Position numbers and translations under genes: made by a program. From NCBI GenBank assembly GCA_002480345.1, contig DLBY01000075.1, positions 7,329 through 19,036 of the forward strand: a DNA stretch of 11,708 nucleotides, given 5' to 3'. The notes beneath the pieces were generated by a model. That model was not told the DNA's origin, searched no databases, and saw only the letters and a program-made list of their open reading frames with translations. Below are positions 1 through 6,711 of this stretch, one piece after another (position 1 is the first letter of the stretch; every line of letters starts with the position of its first letter). This DNA is from Phycisphaerales bacterium UBA7812 (GTDB lineage: Bacteria > Planctomycetota > Phycisphaerae > Phycisphaerales > UBA1924).

Positions 1-1681
1 CCCGCCGGTAGAGCTCCGCGCCGATCGCGGCCAGGCACGCCTCGACCCGCGCCCGGCGCTCGAGCTTCTTGATCACGACATTGCTTAGTGCCGGCAGCAT
101 GATCCGGAGCGGGCGATAGCGGTGCTCGTCGAGCGTCTCGACGAACATGTCCGACCTGGGCGTTGCGCTGCGGTACAGCTCATACCCCGCTCCTTCTTCT
201 TCGCGGAGCAACGCGAAGGCACGGTCCGCCATCCGCTGCTGGTCGGCCCGTGAGCCGATGAGCGCGACCTGCACCGCCATCGCTGAGGACTCGACGACGC
301 CGTCGCTGATGGTCGCGCTGAGCCACTCGAGCTGGCGCAGCATCTCAAGGCCCTCGTTGGTGAAATGCCCGTCCCCGTTGCCGTCGTCCGTAAATGTGCG
401 CTGCAGGAAATCCTGCATGACCATTTCCTCGCCCTCGAGCGGGATGCGCTGGAGGCGGGGTTGCCCGAGCAGGTGCGCCAAGCGCACGAGGTCCTCGTCG
501 GCGAACGCGTCCCGGTGCCCGGCGAGCATGTCCGACACCGCTTGGATCGCGAGGTCCTCGAGCGCCATCGCGACGAGGTAACCGATCAGGAAGTTATCCT
601 GCTCCACCTGGTCGCCCAGCCGGAGAATCGTCTCGATTGAATCGACAGCCCTCGGCGCGTCGCCCTCCGCGATCCGCTGTTGCGCCTCGAAGGCGAACCA
701 GCGGGCGAACGACCGCTGCGGGCCCAGGCTGGGCAGCAGCACGCCAATGAGCATGTCCTGCTCCGCGGGGTCGTCGCTGTCGGGGATCGGGTCCCCGAGC
801 CAGCCCCGGGCTTCGGGGTCGTTGTACAACTCCTCGGGGAGTTCCTGCTGCTTGGTCGAGAACAGACGCCCGATCACGGGCCGGCGCGCCGCCTTGCGCA
901 TCAGGTCGAGCTCGGGCCCGATGTCTTGGTAGAGCGCGAGCGTGGCGTCGTAGTCCGGGTGGTCCGTCGGCACACGAGGCAGCAGTTCGATGCCCGTTTG
1001 TATCAATCGAGGGTCATAGTCGTCCCGTTGCCCGTTCGCGATCTGGTACATGCTTGCGCGCTCGTTCATCGCGTCCTGCGCCCGCGCCTGCTTGGGTCCC
1101 ACGCTCGCCCACGCCTGCTTCAGCAGGGGCCAGGCCTTCTCGTCGTCGTCGTACCGCTCCAGCGGGGCGTTCAGTTCCGCGAGGAAGTTCCGTGTCACGC
1201 TGGGCGCACCGATGTAGAACCGCGCCGCCATGAACCCCGCGATCAGGAGCAGCGCGCACGCGGTGATCCCCATGCCTCGCAGCGTCCACGCGCGGATCTG
1301 CCAGGTCAGCGGGCGCTTCCGCTTCATCGATCGGCGGATGAGCCGGGCGACCGTCTTCGGCTCGCCCAGTGATTCGGCGATGGAGTTCGGCTCCCGCCCC
1401 GCGTCGAGGGCTTCGTGCGCATGGTTGCACAGTTCCCGGGCGACCTCGCACCGCTCGTTGTTCCACAGGCGTGTTTTCTTGACGATCGTGCGCACGCGCT
1501 CGTCCACCGCCGCCGGGAGGCCCGCCCGCTCGATCACCGCGGGCCACCAAGGCTCGCGCCCGCGGATCCAGCCGATCACATCGCCAAGGGAGAACAGGTT
1601 GGTGTGCAGCAGTGCGCGCAGGCGGTCGCGCCCGCGGCTCGGGGCGTCAGCCCCCGCGCTGTTGTCCGAACGCCCGCTCAT
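1..1681 (-). CDS. HAAS-like, single-pass membrane protein partnered with PadR (C-terminus cut by window edge)
   Basis: I read this gene directly: the minus frame is open from an ATG at 1681 to base 1, giving 560 residues with the 3' end missing. The start overlaps the padR stop as ATGA, so translation is probably coupled. Residues about 70-122 resemble the HAAS (DUF1700-type) helical domain, ending in a Ser-Leu-Gly-Glu-Pro-Lys-Thr-Val-Ala-Arg stretch close to the family's 'LGdPkeiAre' signature. A Lys/Arg cluster (120-124) and one hydrophobic segment (about 137-158) follow, so the N-terminus is probably cytoplasmic and the remaining 400 or so residues lie across the membrane. That outer part is helical and charged, with no catalytic motif I recognise. 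HAAS proteins commonly sit beside padR genes and are thought to act with them in membrane signalling; the ligand is unknown. The domain call is moderate and the reading frame is very secure. Confidence 0.8.
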   Translation of the reverse strand, partial: MSGRSDNSAGADAPSRGRDRLRALLHTNLFSLGDVIGWIRGREPWWPAVIERAGLPAAVDERVRTIVKKTRLWNNERCEVARELCNHAHEALDAGREPNSIAESLGEPKTVARLIRRSMKRKRPLTWQIRAWTLRGMGITACALLLIAGFMAARFYIGAPSVTRNFLAELNAPLERYDDDEKAWPLLKQAWASVGPKQARAQDAMNERASMYQIANGQRDDYDPRLIQTGIELLPRVPTDHPDYDATLALYQDIGPELDLMRKAARRPVIGRLFSTKQQELPEELYNDPEARGWLGDPIPDSDDPAEQDMLIGVLLPSLGPQRSFARWFAFEAQQRIAEGDAPRAVDSIETILRLGDQVEQDNFLIGYLVAMALEDLAIQAVSDMLAGHRDAFADEDLVRLAHLLGQPRLQRIPLEGEEMVMQDFLQRTFTDDGNGDGHFTNEGLEMLRQLEWLSATISDGVVESSAMAVQVALIGSRADQQRMADRAFALLREEEGAGYELYRSATPRSDMFVETLDEHRYRPLRIMLPALSNVVIKKLERRARVEACLAAIGAELYRR

Positions 1682-2061
1682 GCCGGCACCCCCCCACCGT
1701 TCGTTCCTGTCACCAGCGCCCGGACCGTCGCGGGCTCGAGCACGCCCAGCGAGGTCATCGCCTTCATCAGCGCCCGCCAGGCCTCGGTGTCGCGCTCCAG
1801 CCTCTTCTTGCCCTTGCCCGTCAGGCGGTAGTACTTGCGGTCGCGGCCCGAATCGCCCTGCCTCCATTCCGCCTCGATCTCTCCCTTCGCCTCCAGGTTG
1901 TAGAGCATGGGGTAGAGCGTCGACTGCCCCATCGCGAGGACGCCCTCGGTCTTGGCGCTGAGCGCCTCGACGAGCTCGTAGCCGTACATCTCGCGCCCGC
2001 TCAGCAGGCGCAGCACCGCGGTCGGCCCCGCGCCCCGCATCAGTTCCCGCTCGATCTTCAT
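1678..2061 (-). CDS. PadR family transcriptional repressor
   Basis: The 127-residue product is a small PadR-type (subfamily 2) winged-helix regulator. Residues 12-75 carry the expected fold: the Met-Tyr-Gly-Tyr-Glu-Leu segment at 25-30, the recognition helix around Gly-Gln-Ser-Thr-Leu-Tyr-Pro-Met-Leu (45-53), and the wing with Arg-Lys-Tyr-Tyr-Arg-Leu-Thr near 75-81. The C-terminal helix is the usual dimerisation element. The ATG at 2061 is preceded by GGAGG with 8 bases between, a clear ribosome-binding site. The gene leads a two-gene unit and overlaps the HAAS-like gene by four bases (ATGA). A palindrome 40-60 bp upstream suggests autorepression. By family knowledge PadR proteins release DNA on binding a ligand or partner; here the membrane HAAS-like protein is the obvious candidate partner (inference). 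Confidence 0.93.
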   Translation of the reverse strand: MKIERELMRGAGPTAVLRLLSGREMYGYELVEALSAKTEGVLAMGQSTLYPMLYNLEAKGEIEAEWRQGDSGRDRKYYRLTGKGKKRLERDTEAWRALMKAMTSLGVLEPATVRALVTGTNGGGVPA

Positions 2062-2100
2062 CGTGTCGTCCTCCCGAGCATGGACATCGGCTGCTCATTT

Positions 2101-2121
2101 ATACTATGTGAAACAAAGTAT
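2101..2121. promoter_or_regulatory. Candidate PadR operator (near-perfect palindrome) over the padR promoter
   Basis: The half-sites ATACTATGT (2101-2109) and ACAAAGTAT (2113-2121) are inverted repeats with one mismatch in nine, separated by GAA. Read on the minus strand the site runs into TATAAA (2103-2098), the best -10 candidate for padR, so a bound dimer would block that promoter. A second, shorter dyad partly overlaps it: GTATG at 2118-2122 and CATAC at 2133-2137. The block is strikingly AT-rich for this DNA. The size and symmetry suit a PadR dimer; the assignment to this PadR is inference. The site is also about 230 bp upstream of the divergent secreted-protein gene. Confidence 0.6.
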
Positions 2122-2231
2122 GTGATACCCACCATACCGGTCGAATCGGGCGCTGGTTGCGGGAATGCCGCTGGCACGCCACGGTTTTTCAGAAGAGTTC
2201 ACGGGTCGTGAGGCTGCCCGCTTCGCTCCGC

Positions 2232-2260
2232 TTGCGAAAAGAGGCCGCGGAAAATACCCT
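2232..2260 (+). promoter_or_regulatory. Possible sigma-70 promoter of the beta-repeat dockerin protein
   Basis: TTGCGA (2232-2237) and TACCCT (2255-2260) are 17 bases apart, matching the -35 and -10 consensus at four and three of six positions. An alternative -10 is TACACT at 2270-2275. Either would give a leader of roughly 65-85 bases ahead of the ATG at 2348. This is weak evidence; the region is noncoding by my choice of start. Downstream, in the leader, is a perfect palindrome, GATCAA-A-TTGATC (2312-2324), which could be an operator. Confidence 0.25.
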
Positions 2261-2347
2261 CGTTCTGGTTACACTGACAGGCCGAGCGGGGGCAAAAACC
2301 AATCAAAATCCGATCAAATTGATCATTCGTGGGGAAGAGGGAACATC

Positions 2348-5065
2348 ATGCCGGTCCGATCGATCGCGTCGTCGTGGCTGTTGGTATTCGCGGCGGGCGC
2401 CGCGACTGCCGGAGGATCGAGCGATCGCTACTGGGTCGCCCCGCTGATCGGGTTCTGGGATGACGCGGGGAACTGGTCGCTCAGCGAGGGCGGACCCGCG
2501 GGAGGTGGCATTCCTCAAGACGGTGACCTGGTCCGATTCACGACGCGCTCGACCTGCCTGTTCGATGGGCAACTCGGGCTGCCGGTCCAGGCGATCACGA
2601 TCCTCGCGGGCACCGGGTCGGGTCAGGGCCGGACGCTGCTGAGCCAGTCGGCGGGGCTGCTTCGCAGCGCGACCATCCTCGTGGGCAACGGCACGCTCCG
2701 CAACGATCTCAAGGTCAGCGGCGGCAGCCTCAACGCGAATTCGATCTATGTCGGTCAGTTGGGCGGAGAGGGTCTGCTCGAGATCTCAGGGACCGGCTCG
2801 GTGGGCCCCATCTCATCGTTCAACACCCTGTATGTGGGTTTCTCGGAAGGTGAGGGCACCGTTGAGATCAACGGGGGCTCGGCGGACTTCGACGAGGTCT
2901 ACCTCTCGATCGACAGCACCTCAGGCGCGCCGGGTGGACCCGCCGATCTGATCATGACCGATGGCACGCTCGACATCGGCGAGTTCTATGTGGGCTACGG
3001 CGGACGGGGCTTTGCGCGGTTCTTCGGCGGGTCCGCGACCGCCGGTGAGTGCACCGTCGGATTCGCCGGCGAATCGGGGGGCCTCCGACCCCAGCTCAAT
3101 GTGGGCACCGGGGGCGATCTCGACATCACCGGGACGCTGACCATCGGCGACTTCGAGGAGACCGTGGGCGAGGAGCCGGGCTTCGGGCGTGTGCTCGTCA
3201 CCGGGGGTTCGCTCAGCGCGGCGCGGGTGCACATCGCCCAGGACGCGGGCACCGACGGCGAGCTCATCGTGGAAGGCGGATCGTTGAGCGCTCCAAATAT
3301 TCGGGTCGGCCTGGGCGGCAGCGGGCTGCTCGAAGTGGGCGGCGGTCAGGTCTTCGCGACGACGGTCGGGATCGGTGACGCCGCCCAGGGAACGGCGCAG
3401 GCGACCATCACCGGGGGGACGCTCTTTCCGAACACACTCGATGTGGGCGCAGCGGCCGGTTCGACCGGCTCCCTGCAACAGTTCGACGGCACCGTGGACG
3501 CGGGCTTCGCGCGCGTCGGCAAGGCGGATGCCGACGGGACCGTCACCGTGTTCGGCGGATCGTTCTTTGCATCCACGCTCTTCATCGGCGCCGGCGGCAC
3601 CGCCGGGTTCGAACTCAACAACGGACTCGTCCAGTCCGGCACGATCGTGGTGGGCGAGACCAACCCCGACGGCGAGCAGCAGTTCCTCGATGTGCAGGGC
3701 GGCACGCTGGAATGCAACACCCTCCTGATCGGCAGCGCCCCCGGCGGGGTCGGCCAGATGTTCTTGTCCGGAGGGACTGTCAGCACCACCGAGGTCGAGG
3801 TGGGCGATGACCCCGCCGGTGAAGGTCGCGTCTTCATGAACGGAGGCGGGCTCAACGCCGGGTCGTTCAACATCGGTGCGCTCGGCGACGGGGACATGCT
3901 CTTCACGGCGGGTGTCGTCGATGCGGACGAATTCCGGGTCGGCGGTGATCCAGCATTCAACGCCGATCTCTCAATGAGCGGTGGGACGCTCATCGCCGGG
4001 CTGATCGATGTGCGGGAGAGCGCGTCGACATCCAGCGAGTTCAGAGTCCAGGACGGCCTGATCCAGAGCCAGCAGTTGCTCATCGGCGAGGGCGCACGGT
4101 TCAGCTTCGGCGACGGGTCCTCGCTCGACGCGCGGATCTCCGAGGTCATCAACGAGGGCGAGTTCAGGTACTCGGACGGCGACGGCGTGCTCTCGGGCCC
4201 GCTCATCTTCAACAACCGCCTGCTCGGGCAGTTCACCAACAACGGCGAACTGAGGCTCATCCCGCCCACTCTTGTGCCCGGGGGGTTCGTGATGAACCTG
4301 ACGAACAACGGGCTGCTCAATGTCTTCGGCCTCGACGGGTTCGTCGTCTCGGGTGGCATCACGAACGGGCCCGGCGGGCGGATCTTCGTCCGGCGGTCCT
4401 TCGACATCGACCCGGGGTTCCTCCGGTCCGACAATGCCAACGGCATCAGCAACGCGGGCGATTTCGAGCTCCAACGGGGCATCGTCGAGATCCCCAACGG
4501 ATCGTTCACCAACACCGGCGCGCTCTCGGGCTTCGGTGAGATCCGTGCTCCGCTGTTCAACAACGGGCAGATCCTCCCCAGCCCCACGCCGCAGTCGCAA
4601 TCGCGCGAGTTGGTCGTTGATTCGCTCCAGAGCGGCCCGGCATCATCGCTCCGGGTGCTGATCACCGAGGACGGCCACAACAGCGTCGTCAGCCTCGGCG
4701 GCACCGCGGTCGACGGCACGCTCAATCTCGCGTTCGCCCAGGGCGTTCCGCTCCCGCCGCGCGGGACGGAGTACGACCTCGTCGTGAGCCCCAACGAGAT
4801 CATCGTCGGGAACTTCGCGAATGTCGCGATCCTCGGCTATCCCTGCGAGATCATCAGCGGTCGCAACCGCGTCTTTGCGCGCACGCTCCCGTGCAGCGTC
4901 GCGGACCTCGCTTCGCCCTTCGGCGTGCTGGACCTTTCCGACATCAACACCTTTGTTTCGCTGTTCAGCAGCGGCAGCCCGCTGGGCGATCTGAACGGGG
5001 ACTCGTTCCTCGACCTCGCGGACATCAACGCCTTCGTCGGCGCGTTCACCGCGGGGTGCCCCTGA
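2348..5065 (+). CDS. Large secreted beta-repeat protein with C-terminal GC-type dockerin module
   Basis: I place the start at 2348, not at the in-frame ATG at 2165. GAAGAGG precedes 2348 at suitable spacing, and the 905-residue product then opens with a signal peptide (Arg4, hydrophobic 8-20, Ala-Thr-Ala cleavage site near 21). Residues 27-64 hold a Trp-rich Asn-Trp-Ser...Gly-Asp module typical of planctomycete beta-solenoid surface proteins. Residues about 119-583 contain some 17 diverged units of 22-28 residues with the pattern G-x-h-x-h-x-G-G-x-h...h-x-V/I-G, expected to stack as a beta-solenoid. A second Asn-Asn/Thr-Asn-x-Gly repeat set fills 620-745. Residues 849-905 are a dockerin-like pair: a degenerate first half, then a calcium loop with Asp881, Asn883, Asp885, Asp889 and Asp892, ending Ala-Gly-Cys-Pro. 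The role is probably a surface or matrix protein; the ligand is unknown. It is divergent from padR and convergent with the DciA-like gene (18 bp apart). Confidence 0.9.
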   Translation: MPVRSIASSWLLVFAAGAATAGGSSDRYWVAPLIGFWDDAGNWSLSEGGPAGGGIPQDGDLVRFTTRSTCLFDGQLGLPVQAITILAGTGSGQGRTLLSQSAGLLRSATILVGNGTLRNDLKVSGGSLNANSIYVGQLGGEGLLEISGTGSVGPISSFNTLYVGFSEGEGTVEINGGSADFDEVYLSIDSTSGAPGGPADLIMTDGTLDIGEFYVGYGGRGFARFFGGSATAGECTVGFAGESGGLRPQLNVGTGGDLDITGTLTIGDFEETVGEEPGFGRVLVTGGSLSAARVHIAQDAGTDGELIVEGGSLSAPNIRVGLGGSGLLEVGGGQVFATTVGIGDAAQGTAQATITGGTLFPNTLDVGAAAGSTGSLQQFDGTVDAGFARVGKADADGTVTVFGGSFFASTLFIGAGGTAGFELNNGLVQSGTIVVGETNPDGEQQFLDVQGGTLECNTLLIGSAPGGVGQMFLSGGTVSTTEVEVGDDPAGEGRVFMNGGGLNAGSFNIGALGDGDMLFTAGVVDADEFRVGGDPAFNADLSMSGGTLIAGLIDVRESASTSSEFRVQDGLIQSQQLLIGEGARFSFGDGSSLDARISEVINEGEFRYSDGDGVLSGPLIFNNRLLGQFTNNGELRLIPPTLVPGGFVMNLTNNGLLNVFGLDGFVVSGGITNGPGGRIFVRRSFDIDPGFLRSDNANGISNAGDFELQRGIVEIPNGSFTNTGALSGFGEIRAPLFNNGQILPSPTPQSQSRELVVDSLQSGPASSLRVLITEDGHNSVVSLGGTAVDGTLNLAFAQGVPLPPRGTEYDLVVSPNEIIVGNFANVAILGYPCEIISGRNRVFARTLPCSVADLASPFGVLDLSDINTFVSLFSSGSPLGDLNGDSFLDLADINAFVGAFTAGCP
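2702..4096 (+). repeat. Protein-level tandem beta-solenoid repeats inside the dockerin protein
   Basis: About 17 tandem units of roughly 22-28 codons encode G-x-h-x-h-x-G-G-[ST]-h-x-x-x-x-h-x-[VI]-G. Examples of the Gly-Gly-Ser/Thr core fall at residues 125-127, 286-288, 310-312, 356-358, 403-405, 451-453 and 475-477 of the 905-residue protein. The DNA units have diverged and I see no long identical stretches, so recent unit duplication or slippage is unlikely. Confidence 0.75.
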
Positions 5066-5083
5066 TCGCTGCTGGAAACGCGC

Positions 5084-5419
5084 TCAACGCAGCACGAGCT
5101 TCACACGCTTGACCGCTGCGCGGGCCGCGTCGCGCACCGCCTGCTCGCCCCCGGCGCGCAGCCAGCGGTCGAGCGCGTAGCGGTCGGACGCGGAGCGGCA
5201 TCGGATCGTCAGCACGCCCCCCTTGCACCCCACCACCGCCGCGGTGCCGCGGAAGCGTTCGGGGACAGTCCGATCCCACGCGCCGGCGACATCGTCCCCG
5301 TCCCGCACGATGCGCGCGTACTTCTCCCGCGCCCGCGCGACCGTCTCGGCGATCGAGCGGTCGCGGTCGCTCCGCACGCGGTTCGTCCGCAGGGCATCCA
5401 GGCGCGATTCGGGGTGCAT
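5084..5419 (-). CDS. DciA-like (DUF721) protein, candidate replicative helicase loader
   Basis: The 111-residue product matches the DUF721/DciA domain: Gly-Ala-Trp-Asp...Val-Pro-Glu, then two beta strands around a Gly-Gly-Val-Leu-Thr-Ile turn, then a charged helix with Asp-Arg-Trp-Leu-Arg. DciA proteins help load the DnaB helicase in bacteria lacking DnaC-type loaders. The frame extends upstream to an ATG at 5473, but that codon sits beside the T-tract of the neighbouring terminator and would be missed by any transcript starting after it, so I use the ATG at 5419. The only purine-rich stretch nearby is a G run touching the start, so the ribosome-binding site is poor. The gene is transcribed alone, after the spondin gene terminator. 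Other DUF721 roles cannot be excluded. Confidence 0.7.
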   Translation of the reverse strand: MHPESRLDALRTNRVRSDRDRSIAETVARAREKYARIVRDGDDVAGAWDRTVPERFRGTAAVVGCKGGVLTIRCRSASDRYALDRWLRAGGEQAVRDAARAAVKRVKLVLR

Positions 5420-5475
5420 CCCCCGAGCGTACCCGCTGGGAGCCGAGGGAATCGAGCCGTATGGCAAAGGCATAC

Positions 5476-5507
5476 AAAAACCCCGCCCGCGGGTCGGCGG
5501 CGCGGGG
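5476..5507 (-). terminator. Rho-independent terminator after the spondin PEP-CTERM gene
   Basis: On the minus strand CCCCGC (5507-5502) pairs with GCGGGG (5486-5481), and TTTTTG follows at 5480-5475. It lies about 30 bases past the stop codon of the spondin-domain gene and in front of the DciA-like gene. This separates the two transcription units and argues against the longer start of the DciA-like gene at 5473. Confidence 0.8.
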
Positions 5508-5535
5508 TCTCGTGGGGGACCTCGTTCGTGGTGGA

Positions 5536-6306
5536 TCAGCGACGCCGGCGCGTCGCGGCGATCCCCGCGAGCGCGAGCACGCCCGCGCCGGCGGGGGCCG
5601 GGACGATCGTGATCCGCGCGATCAGCGTGCCCTCATCGAAGGTCGCGCCGATCGTGTTCCCGTCCGCGGTGCCGGTGCCCAGGAACGACGCGAGGTACGA
5701 CGAGGCGCCGGGGTCATCGAAGAACCGGGTCACCACGCCGTTCTCAGCGGTGCGCGAGCCGCCCAGGACGCTGAAGGCCGCGTCCCCGTTCGCGTCGTTG
5801 ACCTCGCTCCCGTTGTCGTAGATGTCGCGCCCGAAAACGAGGATCTCGAAGGGGCCCACGAAATCGCCGTTGGTGTCGAACAGCTCGTACGCCGTCGCGT
5901 TGTCGTTCCCGAAGAACAGGTCGTTGCTGGGCACGACCATCGACGCGAACGAGAGGTAGCGGTTCGTCATCGCGTCGCCCACATTGAACATCGCGGTCTG
6001 CGATTCGCCCGGGCTGAACACCGGCGCGCCGGTGTCCTGTGCGATGGTCGCATCGACGCCCGAGCCCGCGAAGGCCGCGGAGAGCACGCTCGTGTCCCCG
6101 CCTTCCGCGATCGCGGTGATGCCGGCGCCGCCCGCGGCGCCGAGATCGAAGGCGTCGAACGAGCCGTCGTGGGCGCCGAGCCAGAGGGGGGTGAAGCTGA
6201 ACCCGCCCGCGGGTCCGAGGTTCTCGATGGTGACGGAGATGGTCGAGGCGGTCGATGCCGCGGCGAACCCTGCGAGAATGGACAGACCGATCGCGCTGGT
6301 CTTCAT
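5536..6306 (-). CDS. Spondin-domain protein with PEP-CTERM-type sorting signal
   Basis: The start at 6306 gives 256 residues opening with a signal peptide (Lys2, hydrophobic to Ala-Ser-Thr-Ala near 20); AAGGGATC lies upstream. Extending to the far upstream start would add unrelated noncoding-like sequence. Residues 22-120 match bacterial spondin_N proteins: Val-Thr-Ile-Glu-Asn-Leu then Trp-Leu-Gly-Ala-His-Asp-Gly-Ser-Phe-Asp-Ala-Phe-Asp near 42-54, and Ile-Ala-Glu-Gly-Gly-Asp-Thr-Ser at 66-73. Residues 161-182 are Asp/Asn-rich and may bind calcium. The tail at 235-256 is Val-Pro-Ala-Pro, a short hydrophobic helix, and four Arg, the layout of a PEP-CTERM signal cut by an exosortase. The protein therefore probably ends in the outer envelope or extracellular matrix. 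It lies 103 bp downstream of the anti-sigma gene on the same strand. Confidence 0.88.
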   Translation of the reverse strand: MKTSAIGLSILAGFAAASTASTISVTIENLGPAGGFSFTPLWLGAHDGSFDAFDLGAAGGAGITAIAEGGDTSVLSAAFAGSGVDATIAQDTGAPVFSPGESQTAMFNVGDAMTNRYLSFASMVVPSNDLFFGNDNATAYELFDTNGDFVGPFEILVFGRDIYDNGSEVNDANGDAAFSVLGGSRTAENGVVTRFFDDPGASSYLASFLGTGTADGNTIGATFDEGTLIARITIVPAPAGAGVLALAGIAATRRRR

Positions 6307-6338
6307 GTCTTCGATCCCTTCGTGCTGATGTCTCTCTC

Positions 6339-6387
6339 GCCCCCGACCATCGGGGGCACGAGTGGGTCGGGCGGGCCCGCCCCGACC
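6339..6387 (-). other. Two strong hairpins between the anti-sigma and spondin genes
   Basis: GCCCCCGA/TCGGGGGC (6339-6346 with 6350-6357, loop of 3) is a perfect 8-bp stem. GGTCGGG/CCCGACC (6365-6371 with 6381-6387) is a perfect 7-bp stem that can extend inward with one bulge. Neither has a T-tract on the minus strand. They could stabilise or process the spondin mRNA, or weaken read-through from the sigma/anti-sigma genes. A T6 run at 6405-6410 reads the wrong way to serve the minus-strand genes. Confidence 0.5.
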
Positions 6388-6409
6388 TTGCAGCGCCGCC
6401 GGAGTTTTT

Positions 6410-6694
6410 TCAGTCTCGCTCGATCTCGCGTCGGAGCGACGCGTCGAGGCGCGCCGCGCGCGAGGCGTCCCACTCCGGATGGGTGGTCGGGCCGTCGCTG
6501 CGCAACTCGCGCAGGCCTCGGTCGATGCGCTCAAGCTGCCGCGCCGCGTGCCGGCAGCTCTTGCACAGACGCCGGTGCACGCGTTCCGCGATGCGCTGGT
6601 GCCGCTTGAGCGAGGCGGGGTCGTTCACGGCGCGCAGCCGATCCGCCTCTTCACAGCGGAGTGTCAGGATGTACCAGATCGAGCGCAACCACAT
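6410..6694 (-). CDS. Soluble ZAS-type (zf-HC2) anti-sigma factor
   Basis: The ATG at 6694 gives 94 residues and begins 17 bases after the sigma factor stop; a longer TTG start at 6730 would overlap the sigma gene but has no better ribosome-binding site. The zinc-binding anti-sigma signature His-x3-Cys-x2-Cys is clear at His40, Cys44 and Cys47, with Cys14 as the likely fourth ligand. No membrane segment follows, so this should be a cytoplasmic anti-sigma that holds the neighbouring sigma factor and may release it on oxidation or metal loss (family knowledge). The C-terminal half is Arg-rich and helical. Sigma and anti-sigma are almost certainly co-transcribed; the spondin gene may follow on the same transcript. 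Confidence 0.82.
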   Translation of the reverse strand: MWLRSIWYILTLRCEEADRLRAVNDPASLKRHQRIAERVHRRLCKSCRHAARQLERIDRGLRELRSDGPTTHPEWDASRAARLDASLRREIERD

Positions 6695-6711
6695 GGCAGA
6701 CGACACCTTGC

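Noticed and set aside
680..1372. 230-residue open frame on the plus strand
   Set aside because: It is antisense to the HAAS-like gene, Arg/His-rich and without motifs, while the opposite frame is a coherent protein coupled to padR.
2165..2347. 61-residue N-terminal extension of the dockerin protein
   Set aside because: It would bury the signal peptide internally and read through the likely promoter; the ATG at 2348 has a ribosome-binding site.
3346..4803. 485-residue open frame on the minus strand
   Set aside because: It lies fully antisense to the dockerin protein, is Pro/Ser-rich as expected for the reverse of Gly/Asp/Thr codons, and has no ribosome-binding site or domain.
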